The notes: generated by a model not told the origin, from the sequence alone. Positions 17,149-25,978 are shown, counted from the stretch's first letter. The stretch: 64,000 bases of DNA from Alphaproteobacteria bacterium (GCA_024244705.1 JAAEOK010000042.1:24764-88763), one strand, 5' to 3'. Numbers and translations are program-made.

Positions 17149-17344
17149 TTTCGTATCCGGCTAAGCCCAAGTCAGGGTCGGATTATACGCCGCTTTATCA
17201 TCGAAATGAATGTCACCAATGCGTCCATATTGCCTGCATGAAAACAAATCGCCATGCTAGAATAAGTTCGATCGACGGACCCGCCTAATGCACAGGTGGT
17301 TCGAGTCGTCGGCGAACAAATGTTGGGTGATCGAGGGTGTCGCG

Positions 17345-18127
17345 GTGCGGCTGACTGCGGATCAAATCGAAGGGTTCCAGCGCGACGGCTATGTGGTCCT
17401 ACCCGACCTTTTCTCGCCGGAAGAAATTGCGGCGCTACGGCGCCCCCTGCCCCGCCTGTTTGCCGAGGATATTCCCGCCAACGTCATCGAAAAACGCAGC
17501 GGCGTGGTGCGTACGGCGATGGGCCTGCATCTGCGCCATCCGATCTACGCGGACCTGGTGCGCCATCCGCGGCTGATCGAGCCGGCGAGCCAGTTGCTCG
17601 AGGACGATGCTCTCTATGCCCAGCAGGTCAAGGTCAACGTCAAGGCGGCGTTCGAGGGGGAAACCTGGCAATGGCATTATGATTTCGCCACCCATCACCA
17701 CGAAGACGGCGTTGTCGCCCCGCTCGCCCTGAACCTGCACGTCTTTCTCGACGACGTGACCGAATTCAACGGGCCGCTGCATTTCATCGCGGGATCCCAC
17801 AAGAAACCACCGCAACCGGCCTTCCTGGATACGACGACGACGAGTTACGACCTCTGGTGCGTCGGGCATGATGTCGTCGCCGAGTTGACCGCGGCCGGCC
17901 GCCTGTTTGCCGCCAAGGGACGCGCCGGCACGGGATTGATATTCGGCGACTGCCTGGTCCATTGCTCGCCACCGAACCTTTCACCTTGGGACCGGCATAT
18001 TTTTTCGCTGATCGTCAACCCGGTGTCGAATGCCTATACGCGGGCCGAGCGGCCCGATTGGAAACATCACCGCGATCTGACGCCGATCGAAACCGTGGCC
18101 GACGATTGTCTTATCGCGAAGAATTGA
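17345..18127 (+). CDS. Phytanoyl-CoA dioxygenase (PhyH) family oxygenase, EctD-like
   Basis: This 260-residue Fe(II)/2-oxoglutarate oxygenase shows the facial triad His111-x-Asp113 (QWHYDF) and His206 (LVHCS), with Arg217 as the 2OG anchor. The segment WHYDFATHHHEDG closely parallels the WHSDFETWHxEDG signature of ectoine 5-hydroxylase. NGPLHFIAGSH matches the family too. It therefore probably hydroxylates a small amino-acid-like molecule, but substrate is not determined and no ectABC genes are nearby. GTG 17345 has GAGGG seven bases upstream and gives the usual family N-terminus; an ATG at 17288 is in frame. Its last 57 coding bases recur at 21025. Confidence 0.82.
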   Translation: MRLTADQIEGFQRDGYVVLPDLFSPEEIAALRRPLPRLFAEDIPANVIEKRSGVVRTAMGLHLRHPIYADLVRHPRLIEPASQLLEDDALYAQQVKVNVKAAFEGETWQWHYDFATHHHEDGVVAPLALNLHVFLDDVTEFNGPLHFIAGSHKKPPQPAFLDTTTTSYDLWCVGHDVVAELTAAGRLFAAKGRAGTGLIFGDCLVHCSPPNLSPWDRHIFSLIVNPVSNAYTRAERPDWKHHRDLTPIETVADDCLIAKN

Positions 18128-18131
18128 ACGA
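18071..18131 (+). repeat. Direct repeat copy 1: 3' end of the PhyH-family gene (61 bp)
   Basis: These 61 bp, the last codons, stop and four following bases of the dioxygenase gene, match 21025-21085 at 57 of 61 positions by eye. The two copies are in the same orientation and 2,954 bp apart. Confidence 0.9.
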
Positions 18132-18668
18132 CACCGGCGGCGCGATCCGCAATCTTTCAAGGCAGGACGGCATTTAGAATAATCGAACGGCGCTCAGAAG
18201 AGCGCAACGCCGCGGTGCAAGCAGTCGACCATGCATAAACGGCAGTAATCGCTCGCCGAGTTTGAAAGGTGCCGCAATGGCGTCTGTCGTGTTGGGGCGC
18301 TCTTGCCAAGATTTACTCAGAAGAACAACATATTCGCAGCTGCCATCTTTGCCATTTCCTCTGAATCTGGGCAGAATAGATTTACATTACAAATTAGGCG
18401 TGAGGGGGCGCAAGAGCGCGCCAACCGTCGCTTTAAAGCGACCACAACCTAGTCGTTGCCAAGGAAATTTCGGGACGCGCCCTCAACTTGCCCGTCTGGG
18501 ACATGATCATTTCTCGTCCGCATGGATTGCAAGGATCCCGTGCTCTGCGATTTTTCCGTTTCTCCTCGCTTGGGCTCGCGGACGATGTGGCCCAAGTGAT
18601 CAAGATCCTCCGACGCCTGTTAAGGCGGGCACAAACTCGTCCCTCATATCGTAATGAAAGGTGCGAAA
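18132..18668. other. Long intergenic region after the dioxygenase gene
   Basis: About 535 bp with no supported gene. Open frames in it (for example one starting at 18262) have no recognisable composition, overlap each other on both strands and show no family motif. The region must contain the promoter for the lipoprotein gene at 18669, but I cannot point to one. Confidence 0.5.
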
Positions 18669-19307
18669 ATGTTCTCATGCGAGAAAATACTCAATTTGTT
18701 TATGCCGATGATCGCGGCCGCGTCGCTCATATCGTTGAGCGCCTGCGCATCCTACGACAAGCAACATGTCGACTATGCGGATTCGAGCGCCTACGTCAGT
18801 ACCGTTACGGTGGAAGGGATCACATTGTCAGCGGAGCCTTACGACACCGAGGCGGAAGTCGTGAGCGCCTTCGATGAGCCGCTAAACGAAAAGGGTTACT
18901 ACCCGATAAGGGTCCATTTGAACAACGGGTCCCAGGACCGCATCATCGTGCTGCGGGAAACGGTCGAATTGGAATCCCCGAAAGGGCAGACTTTTCGGCC
19001 GGTTGGGGCGGCGGTGATGGCGGACGATTTCGAGGACGACGCGGTTGCCTATGCGCTGCTCGGGTTCGGCATTTTCTCCTACGCTTCGGCCAAGGACGCA
19101 AACAAGGAGCGTGAGGCCGACTATCACGCCAAGGAAATTCCTGAATCACGAATCATCGCACCCGGAAGCTCCTTGGGCGCGTTCGTCTATTTCCAGCTGC
19201 CGGAGGGGGTCGACATCAACAGCTGCACACTGAGGGGGACCGTCGAGCACATGGACGGCGGCGGGGTGACGTCGTTCGAGTTGCCGTTTGGCCAAAGGTC
19301 AAGTTAG
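18669..19307 (+). CDS. Hypothetical lipoprotein A (212 aa)
   Basis: The product starts with a basic-hydrophobic signal and a clear lipobox LSAC at residues 23-26, so it should be lipid-anchored. The mature domain is predicted beta-rich (YYPIRVHLNNGSQDRIIVLRE, ETVELESPKGQTF), with an Ala/Gly-rich hydrophobic patch in the middle (AYALLGFGIFSYASA). The C-terminal half (PGSSLGAFVYFQLPEGVDI) looks like an immunoglobulin-like fold. No family name can be given. ATG 18669 was chosen for the AAAGGT seven bases upstream; an in-frame ATG at 18654 is possible. It is the first of three consecutive lipoprotein genes on the same strand. Confidence 0.7.
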   Translation: MFSCEKILNLFMPMIAAASLISLSACASYDKQHVDYADSSAYVSTVTVEGITLSAEPYDTEAEVVSAFDEPLNEKGYYPIRVHLNNGSQDRIIVLRETVELESPKGQTFRPVGAAVMADDFEDDAVAYALLGFGIFSYASAKDANKEREADYHAKEIPESRIIAPGSSLGAFVYFQLPEGVDINSCTLRGTVEHMDGGGVTSFELPFGQRSS

Positions 19308-19368
19308 ACCTCGGCGAAAGTCGGGACCGCAACCGCGGAGCCACGGCCTCGGGGCGGAAGGAATTCAA

Positions 19369-20184
19369 ATGGTTGTTCAAAACGACAAAGTGCCTGTCAT
19401 GCCGCCAAACGGCATGATTGCTATGGCGGCAATAGGAACAAGCGCGGGCAGGATTGTCCGGAATCTGGCGGTTGCCGTGCTTTGGTTTGGCGCCCTGTTC
19501 TTGGCCGGCTGCGGGACGAGTTCGGTGGAGGCGTCCTGCTCGTCCTTTGGCTATGGCGCCGTCCCGGCGAATCCCGAGCGCATATACGGCGATACGTACT
19601 CGGTGCTGACGCCGCAGGGTGAGGGCTGGTGCATCGTCGGATCGACGGATACGAGCCAAACGTTCTTTTACCATCCATGGATAGGGCGAACCTTCACCGC
19701 CGACGATCCACCCGACGAGGACTACACCACCAATACCTTCGCCCTCGCGGTTTACCCGCTTCAATTGACCGCGGCGGAAGGCGACCGAGCCCGGGACTTG
19801 GCCGGGTTCGTCAAAGAATGGGTCGGCGGTCTCATGCCGAACCGTGCCGCGGGCCGCGTACGCATGACCGCCAAAATCGATACCGGCCGCTTCACCGTGT
19901 TGGATAATACCGTTGAGCTCCAGCCACGGATGGAGGCCGAATGCGTCCGGTTCGAGATGCGTTCGGAAGAGCGGCGCAATCCGAAGTTACCGGGCGCGGT
20001 GATGCTGATTCACGTCGTCGGTATCGCGTGCCGGCATCCAACCGATTCCAATCTTTTGGCCGTGATCGCGTTCAGCGAGCGGCTCGTCGTCGGCAAGCAA
20101 CTCGATCCGTCGCTCTTCGACCGGCTCGAAAGGACCGCGGTCGAACCGGTTTTTCGAAGCCTTGAGCTAGCCAAGGCGTCATGA
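19369..20184 (+). CDS. Hypothetical lipoprotein B (271 aa)
   Basis: ATG 19369 is preceded by GGAAGGA at correct spacing. The N-terminus is unusually long, with about 30 mostly uncharged residues before the hydrophobic core and the lipobox LAGC (Cys48). The mature protein contains an early GEGWCIVGS segment, a TNTFALAVYPLQL strand and a long alpha/beta C-terminal part with a conserved-looking VMLIHVVGIACRHP block. Five further cysteines are present. No family is recognised. It lies 61 bp after lipoprotein A and 13 bp before lipoprotein C, suggesting co-transcription. Confidence 0.7.
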   Translation: MVVQNDKVPVMPPNGMIAMAAIGTSAGRIVRNLAVAVLWFGALFLAGCGTSSVEASCSSFGYGAVPANPERIYGDTYSVLTPQGEGWCIVGSTDTSQTFFYHPWIGRTFTADDPPDEDYTTNTFALAVYPLQLTAAEGDRARDLAGFVKEWVGGLMPNRAAGRVRMTAKIDTGRFTVLDNTVELQPRMEAECVRFEMRSEERRNPKLPGAVMLIHVVGIACRHPTDSNLLAVIAFSERLVVGKQLDPSLFDRLERTAVEPVFRSLELAKAS

Positions 20185-20197
20185 TCGACGGACCGTA

Positions 20198-21010
20198 ATG
20201 CCAAGCGCCATGAACCGCTACGCTTCGGGCTTGGCTGTAGTTCTCTGTGGGCTCATGTTATCGGGATGTGCGTCGGTACCACCGGACGAGCAAGTTAAAG
20301 CGGAACCACAGCCGCAACAGACGGCCGAAGAGGAATGCACGCGCCTCGACGCCGTTGCACTAAGTGCGAAGTTTGCGATCGTGGATATGCCTGTCGGCGT
20401 GACAAAGCGCGCAGTGGAAGATTGCTCGGCGGGCGACATTTATGCATGCGTCGCACTGCCGGGCGTTCCTTTTTTTGCGGCAATCGCCGGTTTAGGTATA
20501 TCGCCTTTGCTAGCCGTGATGCCCTTATTCGAGGACAAACAATACCATCGAGTCTGCGCTTCGAAAGAGGACGATGAAGAGGAGGGTGTCGCTCAAGCGC
20601 GGAAAGATAAAATGCAAGATCAGGCGGACAATGGGAGCGCGAACCGCCAATGGTATTTCGCCGTCTACTACGCTGAAGGCCCCGAACAGATCGATTACCT
20701 TTGCCGTTCGGCTAAGCAGGGCTATGCGCCTGCCCAGTATTACCTCGGCAGCAAACTTAATGTAGGCGATTACCGACCGGATGCGCGGGTCACCCCCGAC
20801 CCTGTCCGCGCTGCGCCGGTCACCCCCGACCCTGTCCGCGCTTACATGTGGTACACGCTGGCGGTAAACTCGTACGACAAGAATGAAGCATTCTTTGGAC
20901 GAGACGCGGTATCCGATCGCAACGCACTAAGCGCTTCCATGACTCCCGATCAAATCGCCGGAGGCGAACGCCTGGTCGCCGCGTGGACGTCCGAGAGCCC
21001 ATGTCCATGA
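20198..21010 (+). CDS. Lipoprotein C with a Sel1-like repeat
   Basis: This 270-residue product has a signal with lipobox LSGC (Cys24). A polar Gln/Glu linker and a hydrophobic patch (LPGVPFFAAIAGLGISPLL) follow. The C-terminal half contains a Sel1-type unit (IDYLCRSAKQGYAPAQYYLG ... RAYMWYTLAV). The Sel1 unit is interrupted by an internal duplication, VTPDPVRA repeated twice, created by a 30-bp tandem repeat in the DNA. Sel1 proteins generally mediate protein-protein contact. A second in-frame ATG (codon 5) is an equally plausible start. Its TGA overlaps an ATG of a 24-codon frame that carries the second phyH tail. Confidence 0.75.
   Translation: MPSAMNRYASGLAVVLCGLMLSGCASVPPDEQVKAEPQPQQTAEEECTRLDAVALSAKFAIVDMPVGVTKRAVEDCSAGDIYACVALPGVPFFAAIAGLGISPLLAVMPLFEDKQYHRVCASKEDDEEEGVAQARKDKMQDQADNGSANRQWYFAVYYAEGPEQIDYLCRSAKQGYAPAQYYLGSKLNVGDYRPDARVTPDPVRAAPVTPDPVRAYMWYTLAVNSYDKNEAFFGRDAVSDRNALSASMTPDQIAGGERLVAAWTSESPCP
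20787..20846 (+). repeat. 30-bp tandem duplication inside lipoprotein C gene
   Basis: The core ggtcacccccgaccctgtc and following bases occur twice with a 30-bp period, keeping the frame and doubling the peptide VTPDPVRA. Near identity of the two units points to a recent event. Confidence 0.85.
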
Positions 21011-21024
21011 GCCGAAAAAGTCGG

Positions 21025-21085
21025 CGCGACCTGACGCCGATCGAAGGCGTGGCCGACGATTGCCTTATCGCGAAGAATTGAACGA
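21025..21085 (+). pseudogene. Remnant copy of the PhyH-family gene 3' end (direct repeat copy 2)
   Basis: The 61 bp match the end of the dioxygenase gene at 18071-18131 with four substitutions, and still read RDLTPIEGVADDCLIAKN then stop. No other part of the dioxygenase precedes it. A 24-codon frame from ATG 21007 includes it, overlapping the lipoprotein C stop as ATGA, but this is likely fortuitous. It is either the relic of a duplicated dioxygenase gene or the far boundary of an inserted segment. Confidence 0.8.
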
Positions 21086-21286
21086 GTCGATCGATCGGCC
21101 GCGACAATTGAGAGGTCACGCGTGAATCGAGCGACAACCTCACAATTTTGTTAGACAAACCTGCTGCTTGGTCCTTCAAATAGCTGGCTTTTTCGATTAC
21201 GATCATCTTAGACGATAACAAATCGCGACCGAGATTGCGTTACGGCGGGGTAACGGACTAACCTGGAGGACAAAGGGGGAATTCAT

Positions 21287-22636
21287 TTGAGGGGCTTGTT
21301 TCTGGCGCTGGCCGTTGTCGTCGGGTTCGTCCTCGGCGGCATTGCAGATGCGCGATCCCAGACGCCCGAGCCGTCGCAGGCCGAGTTGCAGGCCGAATAC
21401 GACCGGCTGTTCCAACAGATGTTCCGCGACCCGTCGAACCTGGACCTGACCTTCAAGTTCGCCGCCGTCGCCAACAAGCTGGGCAATTTCGAGTCCGCGA
21501 TCAGTGCCCTCGAGCGGATGTTGCTGATCAACCCCAACCTGCCCCGGGTCAAGCTCGAGCTCGGCGTCCTCTACTACCGGCTCGCCGCTTATGCGATCGC
21601 GAAGTCCTATTTCGAAAGCGCCATCGCCGGCGGCGACGCGCCCGCATTGGTGATCGAACGGGTCAACTTCTATACCGAGGAAATCGACCGGCGCCTGAGC
21701 CGGCACAATTGGACGGGGGCGATCAGCGCCGGATTCCGTGGCCAAAGCAACGCAAATGCCGGACCGTCATCGAACCTCGTTCGTGTCCTCGGCAACAACG
21801 CCACGCTCGACGACCAATTTCTTGGACAGCCCGACGGTAATATTTTCACCGGCGGAAACGTCACGCATTCCTATGATTTCCGTAACAGTATCGTCGATAG
21901 CTGGCAAACCGACGGAACCGCGTTCTACACTCATCAGTTCACCTTCGACCAACTCGACCTCGCGTTCGGCGAAGTTCGGACGGGGCCACTGTTCCTCGTC
22001 GATCCGGACCTGGCCAATCAATTCTCGGTACGCCCCTATGTGACATCGAATGTGTTGGCGCTCGGGGAGCTCATCAATTTCTACAGCTACGGTGCCGGGG
22101 TACGAGTGTTCAAGCTGATCGATACGGTGACCTCGATGTCGGCCGATTTCCAGTACCGGCACCAGGTCTACATCAACACCTCGGCGCGGCCGCTCAACAG
22201 CGAGCTCACCAACGACGGGCCGTTGTTGCAGGCGGCGGTGCAGCATTTCGTCACGCTGGATACGTCCGTCGGCCTGAATTTCACCTTCTCCGACGAAGAA
22301 GCGACGATGAACTACAATTCCAATACGGAATACATCATCGCCGGTTTCGCCAGTTTCCAGTATCCACCGCCGATGGATCTGACGAATTGGCCCTGGCGCC
22401 TCGACGTTTCCGCGCTCGGCGCGCTCACCGATTATGATGCGCCGGACCCGAGCGTCGATCCGCTGGTCACCCGACAGGATCGCGAATGGCGCGTAAATGT
22501 GGTAAATACAATCGGTTTTTCGCGCGAATGGTCCGCGTTCCTGCAGCTCGGGTATACTGAAAATCAATCGAATTTACCGAATTTTACGTTTCAAAATTTA
22601 TCAGGGGTCGTGGGCGTGAGGAAATCGTTCTTCTGA
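21287..22636 (+). CDS. TPR plus outer-membrane beta-barrel protein, Slam/type XI secretion-like
   Basis: This 449-residue protein starts with TTG (AAAGGGGG upstream) and a signal peptide. About 100 residues of TPR-like helices follow (FAAVANKLGNFESAISALER, LELGVLYYRLAAYAIAKSYF). From about residue 140 to the end it alternates amphipathic beta strands typical of a barrel, beginning with a GFRGQSNANAGP turn and ending in a terminal Phe. This TPR-then-barrel plan is that of surface lipoprotein assembly modifiers (DUF560) and other type XI secretion outer-membrane proteins. It lies 40 bp upstream of a large exported FecR-domain protein, its likely cargo or partner. Assignment to the family is by architecture and motif and needs a profile search. 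Confidence 0.65.
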   Translation: MRGLFLALAVVVGFVLGGIADARSQTPEPSQAELQAEYDRLFQQMFRDPSNLDLTFKFAAVANKLGNFESAISALERMLLINPNLPRVKLELGVLYYRLAAYAIAKSYFESAIAGGDAPALVIERVNFYTEEIDRRLSRHNWTGAISAGFRGQSNANAGPSSNLVRVLGNNATLDDQFLGQPDGNIFTGGNVTHSYDFRNSIVDSWQTDGTAFYTHQFTFDQLDLAFGEVRTGPLFLVDPDLANQFSVRPYVTSNVLALGELINFYSYGAGVRVFKLIDTVTSMSADFQYRHQVYINTSARPLNSELTNDGPLLQAAVQHFVTLDTSVGLNFTFSDEEATMNYNSNTEYIIAGFASFQYPPPMDLTNWPWRLDVSALGALTDYDAPDPSVDPLVTRQDREWRVNVVNTIGFSREWSAFLQLGYTENQSNLPNFTFQNLSGVVGVRKSFF

Positions 22637-22676
22637 TCACATTTTCGCCGCATACCCCCGTTAAGGAGCTGTGGCC

Positions 22677-25600
22677 ATGATGACAAGATCCCATCTTACG
22701 CGCTCGGCGTCGGCGATCGTGCTCGCGCTGTGTATCGCGGCGCCGGTCGGCGCCAAGGAAATCGGCACGACAGCCGCTGTCAACCCTGCGACCTACGGCA
22801 CGCCCCCGGATGCGGGCCGACGCACCCTGCTGCTCGGCGCGGATGTGGTGTTCAAGGAAGCGGTCGAGACCGAAGGACGCGGCCAGACCCAGATCTTGTT
22901 CCTCGACGAATCGACGCTGACCATCGGACCGAACTCGAAGATCGTCCTCGATGAGTTCGTCTATGATCCGGCCGCGGCCGACGGCACGCTGTCGATCTCG
23001 ATGGCCCAGGGCGTCCTCCGCTATGTCGGCGGCAAGATCAGCAAGACGGGCGGCGTCAGCATTGAGACACCTTCGGCGATTATTGGTGTTCGCGGTGGCA
23101 TCAGCGTCGTCAAGCATGACCCCGGCACCGGCGACACCTCGGTCTTGGCGCCATTCGGGATCATCACGATCAAGACGCCGGGCAGCGATCCTGGCGGCTC
23201 CGGAGAAGGCGAGGACGACGACGGCACGACCGCGGATTCGACCGTCTTGGTCACCGTCGGCAGTGACGGCAGCGTCGAATCGACCGAGGTCGATCCCGAC
23301 GATGTGGCGAGCCTCTTTTCCAATTTCCAGGGCGGGACCGGAGACGGCCTCGGCAATGAAGAGGTCGAAGAGGGGTTCAATGAGAATCCGCCTCCGTCCA
23401 ATGATCCCAGCGCTGATCCTGGCAGTTACACGCCCAATCATAACATCGGCACCAACACCATAGGTGGCATTGATCTAAATATCGATCCAGGTGAAGTAAA
23501 TCAAAATAACAACGCGGCGGGTCCGCCTGAGGTGGCGCCGCCACCACCACCGCCGAACATGGCGCCGGATGCCATGAACGACCTCTACAACACCCTGCAG
23601 GACACCGTGTTGATTGTTCCCATGGGGGCCACGGACCTCAATGCCAACGACCTCGACGAGGCTGGGATGCCGCCGGTGACGGCGTTCGATGCGGTTAGCG
23701 CGTTCGGCGGCGCCGTCGTCGCCAACGCGGACGGGTCGTTCACCTATACGCCTCCCGCAGGCTTCTTCGGCACAGACACGTTCGAATACACGGTCACCGA
23801 TGCCGGCGAGCTTATGGACACGGCCACCGCGTCGATCGTCGTCAGCGGCATAATCGGCGGACGGGTGATGCTCACGACCGATCCTTTTACCACCGATGAT
23901 GGGGGTCTCGTCACCGATCCTTTCCTGCAGAATTTCATCGGCGGTCCGGATCTGGATTCCAACACCGGATTCAGCGACGCGATCTACAACCCGGCAAGCG
24001 GCGTTCTCGCCTTGCCGATAGTCGGCGTTGCCTTGCCGGCACCGTGTGAGAACGCCGCTGGCGCCGCCTGCCTGTTCCCAACGCTTGCGTTCGGCACGGA
24101 GTTCGAGTTCGACGTCATCGCCGTGCCCGGTGAGGGTCCGTTCGAGGCGACCGGGTACGTTTCGAACTTCGACTTCGATTTCTATTATTTCGACGCGACG
24201 AACAGCACGGCAGGCTTCGAAGACACCGCCTTCATCTTCGGCGGCAATCCGACCGATCTCAGCAACCCGGCATTGGCCAACGGCACCGTGCGCACCTACG
24301 ACCTCCGCCCCGATCCCAACCTGTCACCATCGGTCATTCCCTTCGTTTCACAATTTGCCGGCGGCAATTTCACGAATCCGAGCGTGTCGCCCTACTACCT
24401 CGTCGAGCCGACTTCCGGCGGTTTCGACACGACAACGCCGATCGGCGTCGAGGAATTTCTGTTCAACGGGGCCCAGACGCTTCAAGCCTCGTTCGCGATC
24501 CAAGGCCAGTGGGCGGCCCAAAAGTCAATCCTGGTCGGCGTGGCGGGAGGATTGTTCGAGAGCGAGGACGACGAGGGCGCCATCGTGATCACGGAAGGCA
24601 CGCGGGGCACGGCGCGCTATGACGCCACGGAGGACACGACGCGGTTCACCGCGCAGATCGGTTCGGTCCCAGACGAGAATGACGATCATTTCTTCGGTCC
24701 GGACCTCGATTACTTCGTCCTCCACAACAACGACCCATGGGGCGTGAATTCGAACCCGAGCGATATTTTTACGTCGGGAAACTTCGAGATTACCCATAGC
24801 GGGATCGGCACGGTGAACGGCTATCGCCACGTCGCCAGCGCCACCGACACCGCGTTCGTGCCCGGCATGCGCGTCGACCACACCAGCGAGAGCAATCCGC
24901 TCCGCGGCTATTTCGCGGTGCTCGGGCAATCGGTCGAATTCCCGGAAGGCCCGGTGTTCTCCGATCCCTATCCGGTGATGACGGAGAACGACCTGCCATT
25001 CGGCGCCGAGCAGGGGCTCTTCATGGCCACCGACACGACGACCAACTCCCTCTTCGCCCGCTTTAACTTCGACACCGATGCCATCCCCGACGGGCCAGTC
25101 ACCGACATCACCGACGGCCGGTTCACGTTCGGCGGGATCGGCGGAACCCGCGGGACCTATATCGACGAGCAGCATTTCGGCGCTCGCAATGTCGGGGGGC
25201 CTTCGGCGCCGCAAGGCGATATTAACGGCGAACCTGGCGAATCCTTCACGTTCAACCCGGACGGCTTCCGCTCGCTCATGGTCGCCCATGACGTCGTCGG
25301 CGAACCGACCTTCAAGCCCGGCGTCGACTATTGCGAATGCGACTACCTGAAATGGGGCTATTGGACGTCGGAGTTCATTTGGGACGATTCGCAATCGGAG
25401 GTTTTCAGGACGGAGCGCTTCCACCTCGGCACCTTCGCCGCCGGCGAGCTACCGACCCAAGGCGATATCAACGACCTGCGGACGGCCGGCGCGGTCGCGA
25501 ATTTCGACGGCCATATGATCGGCAACGTCTGGGACAATACGGGCGAGGTAGCGGAACAATATATCGAGGCGGCGAATTTCGACGCGTTTTGGAACTTCGG

Positions 25601-25919
25601 CTCCCAAGACGGCACCTTCGCGGTCGACGATTTCGATGGCGCGGCATTCAGCGGGTCGATCAACGCCAAGGGCGATATCGCCGTTAGTCCGCTGGGCGCC
25701 CATTTCAGCGGCTCCGACACCGCCATGCGTGGGTCGACCGAGGTGCAGATCGATATCGACGGCTCGTTCTTCCAGGGCGCGACCACCGCCGCGGATCATA
25801 TCGGCGGCCACGGCGTGATCTACGATACCGGCACCGGCGGCGAGGTCCCGATACCCGGGGAAGAGTATCGCGCCACCGTCACGTTCGCGGCCGACGGAGA
25901 TGTAACGATTCCGCAGTAA
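22677..25919 (+). CDS. Large exported FecR-domain / cadherin-like protein with TbpB-like C-terminus
   Basis: This 1080-residue protein has a Sec signal peptide (cleavage near PVGA-K, residue 27; no valid lipobox). A FecR domain spans about residues 50-160 (LDESTLTIGPNSKIVLDEF, SIETPSAIIGVRGG). An acidic Gly/Asp/Ser linker and a Pro stretch follow. A tandem Ig/cadherin-like unit at about 295-390 (NDLYNTLQD, ADGSFTYTPPAGFFGTDTFE) leads into a long unclassified beta-rich region. The last 95 or so residues (SGSINAKGD, DGSFFQGATTAADHIGGHGV) resemble the small C-terminal barrel of TbpB-type proteins. ATG 22677 has AAGGAG eight bases upstream. Downstream of the barrel gene, it is a candidate surface-exposed or secreted substrate. 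Confidence 0.75.
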   Translation: MMTRSHLTRSASAIVLALCIAAPVGAKEIGTTAAVNPATYGTPPDAGRRTLLLGADVVFKEAVETEGRGQTQILFLDESTLTIGPNSKIVLDEFVYDPAAADGTLSISMAQGVLRYVGGKISKTGGVSIETPSAIIGVRGGISVVKHDPGTGDTSVLAPFGIITIKTPGSDPGGSGEGEDDDGTTADSTVLVTVGSDGSVESTEVDPDDVASLFSNFQGGTGDGLGNEEVEEGFNENPPPSNDPSADPGSYTPNHNIGTNTIGGIDLNIDPGEVNQNNNAAGPPEVAPPPPPPNMAPDAMNDLYNTLQDTVLIVPMGATDLNANDLDEAGMPPVTAFDAVSAFGGAVVANADGSFTYTPPAGFFGTDTFEYTVTDAGELMDTATASIVVSGIIGGRVMLTTDPFTTDDGGLVTDPFLQNFIGGPDLDSNTGFSDAIYNPASGVLALPIVGVALPAPCENAAGAACLFPTLAFGTEFEFDVIAVPGEGPFEATGYVSNFDFDFYYFDATNSTAGFEDTAFIFGGNPTDLSNPALANGTVRTYDLRPDPNLSPSVIPFVSQFAGGNFTNPSVSPYYLVEPTSGGFDTTTPIGVEEFLFNGAQTLQASFAIQGQWAAQKSILVGVAGGLFESEDDEGAIVITEGTRGTARYDATEDTTRFTAQIGSVPDENDDHFFGPDLDYFVLHNNDPWGVNSNPSDIFTSGNFEITHSGIGTVNGYRHVASATDTAFVPGMRVDHTSESNPLRGYFAVLGQSVEFPEGPVFSDPYPVMTENDLPFGAEQGLFMATDTTTNSLFARFNFDTDAIPDGPVTDITDGRFTFGGIGGTRGTYIDEQHFGARNVGGPSAPQGDINGEPGESFTFNPDGFRSLMVAHDVVGEPTFKPGVDYCECDYLKWGYWTSEFIWDDSQSEVFRTERFHLGTFAAGELPTQGDINDLRTAGAVANFDGHMIGNVWDNTGEVAEQYIEAANFDAFWNFGSQDGTFAVDDFDGAAFSGSINAKGDIAVSPLGAHFSGSDTAMRGSTEVQIDIDGSFFQGATTAADHIGGHGVIYDTGTGGEVPIPGEEYRATVTFAADGDVTIPQ

Positions 25920-25945
25920 GATCCGCTCGGCGGAGTGCCCCTCTC

Positions 25946-25978
25946 AACCACCGCACCGGCCCACCCGGTGCGGCGGTT
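25946..25978 (+). terminator. Probable intrinsic terminator after the FecR-domain gene
   Basis: A 14-bp stem with one mismatch (aaccaccgcaccgg / ccggtgcggcggtt) and a 5-base loop begins 27 bp after the stop codon. The downstream T content is modest (gccgttt), so termination may be partial. Confidence 0.6.

Noticed and set aside
18262..18654. 130-codon frame in the gap after the dioxygenase gene
   Set aside because: Unusual composition, overlapping rival frames on both strands, and no family motif.
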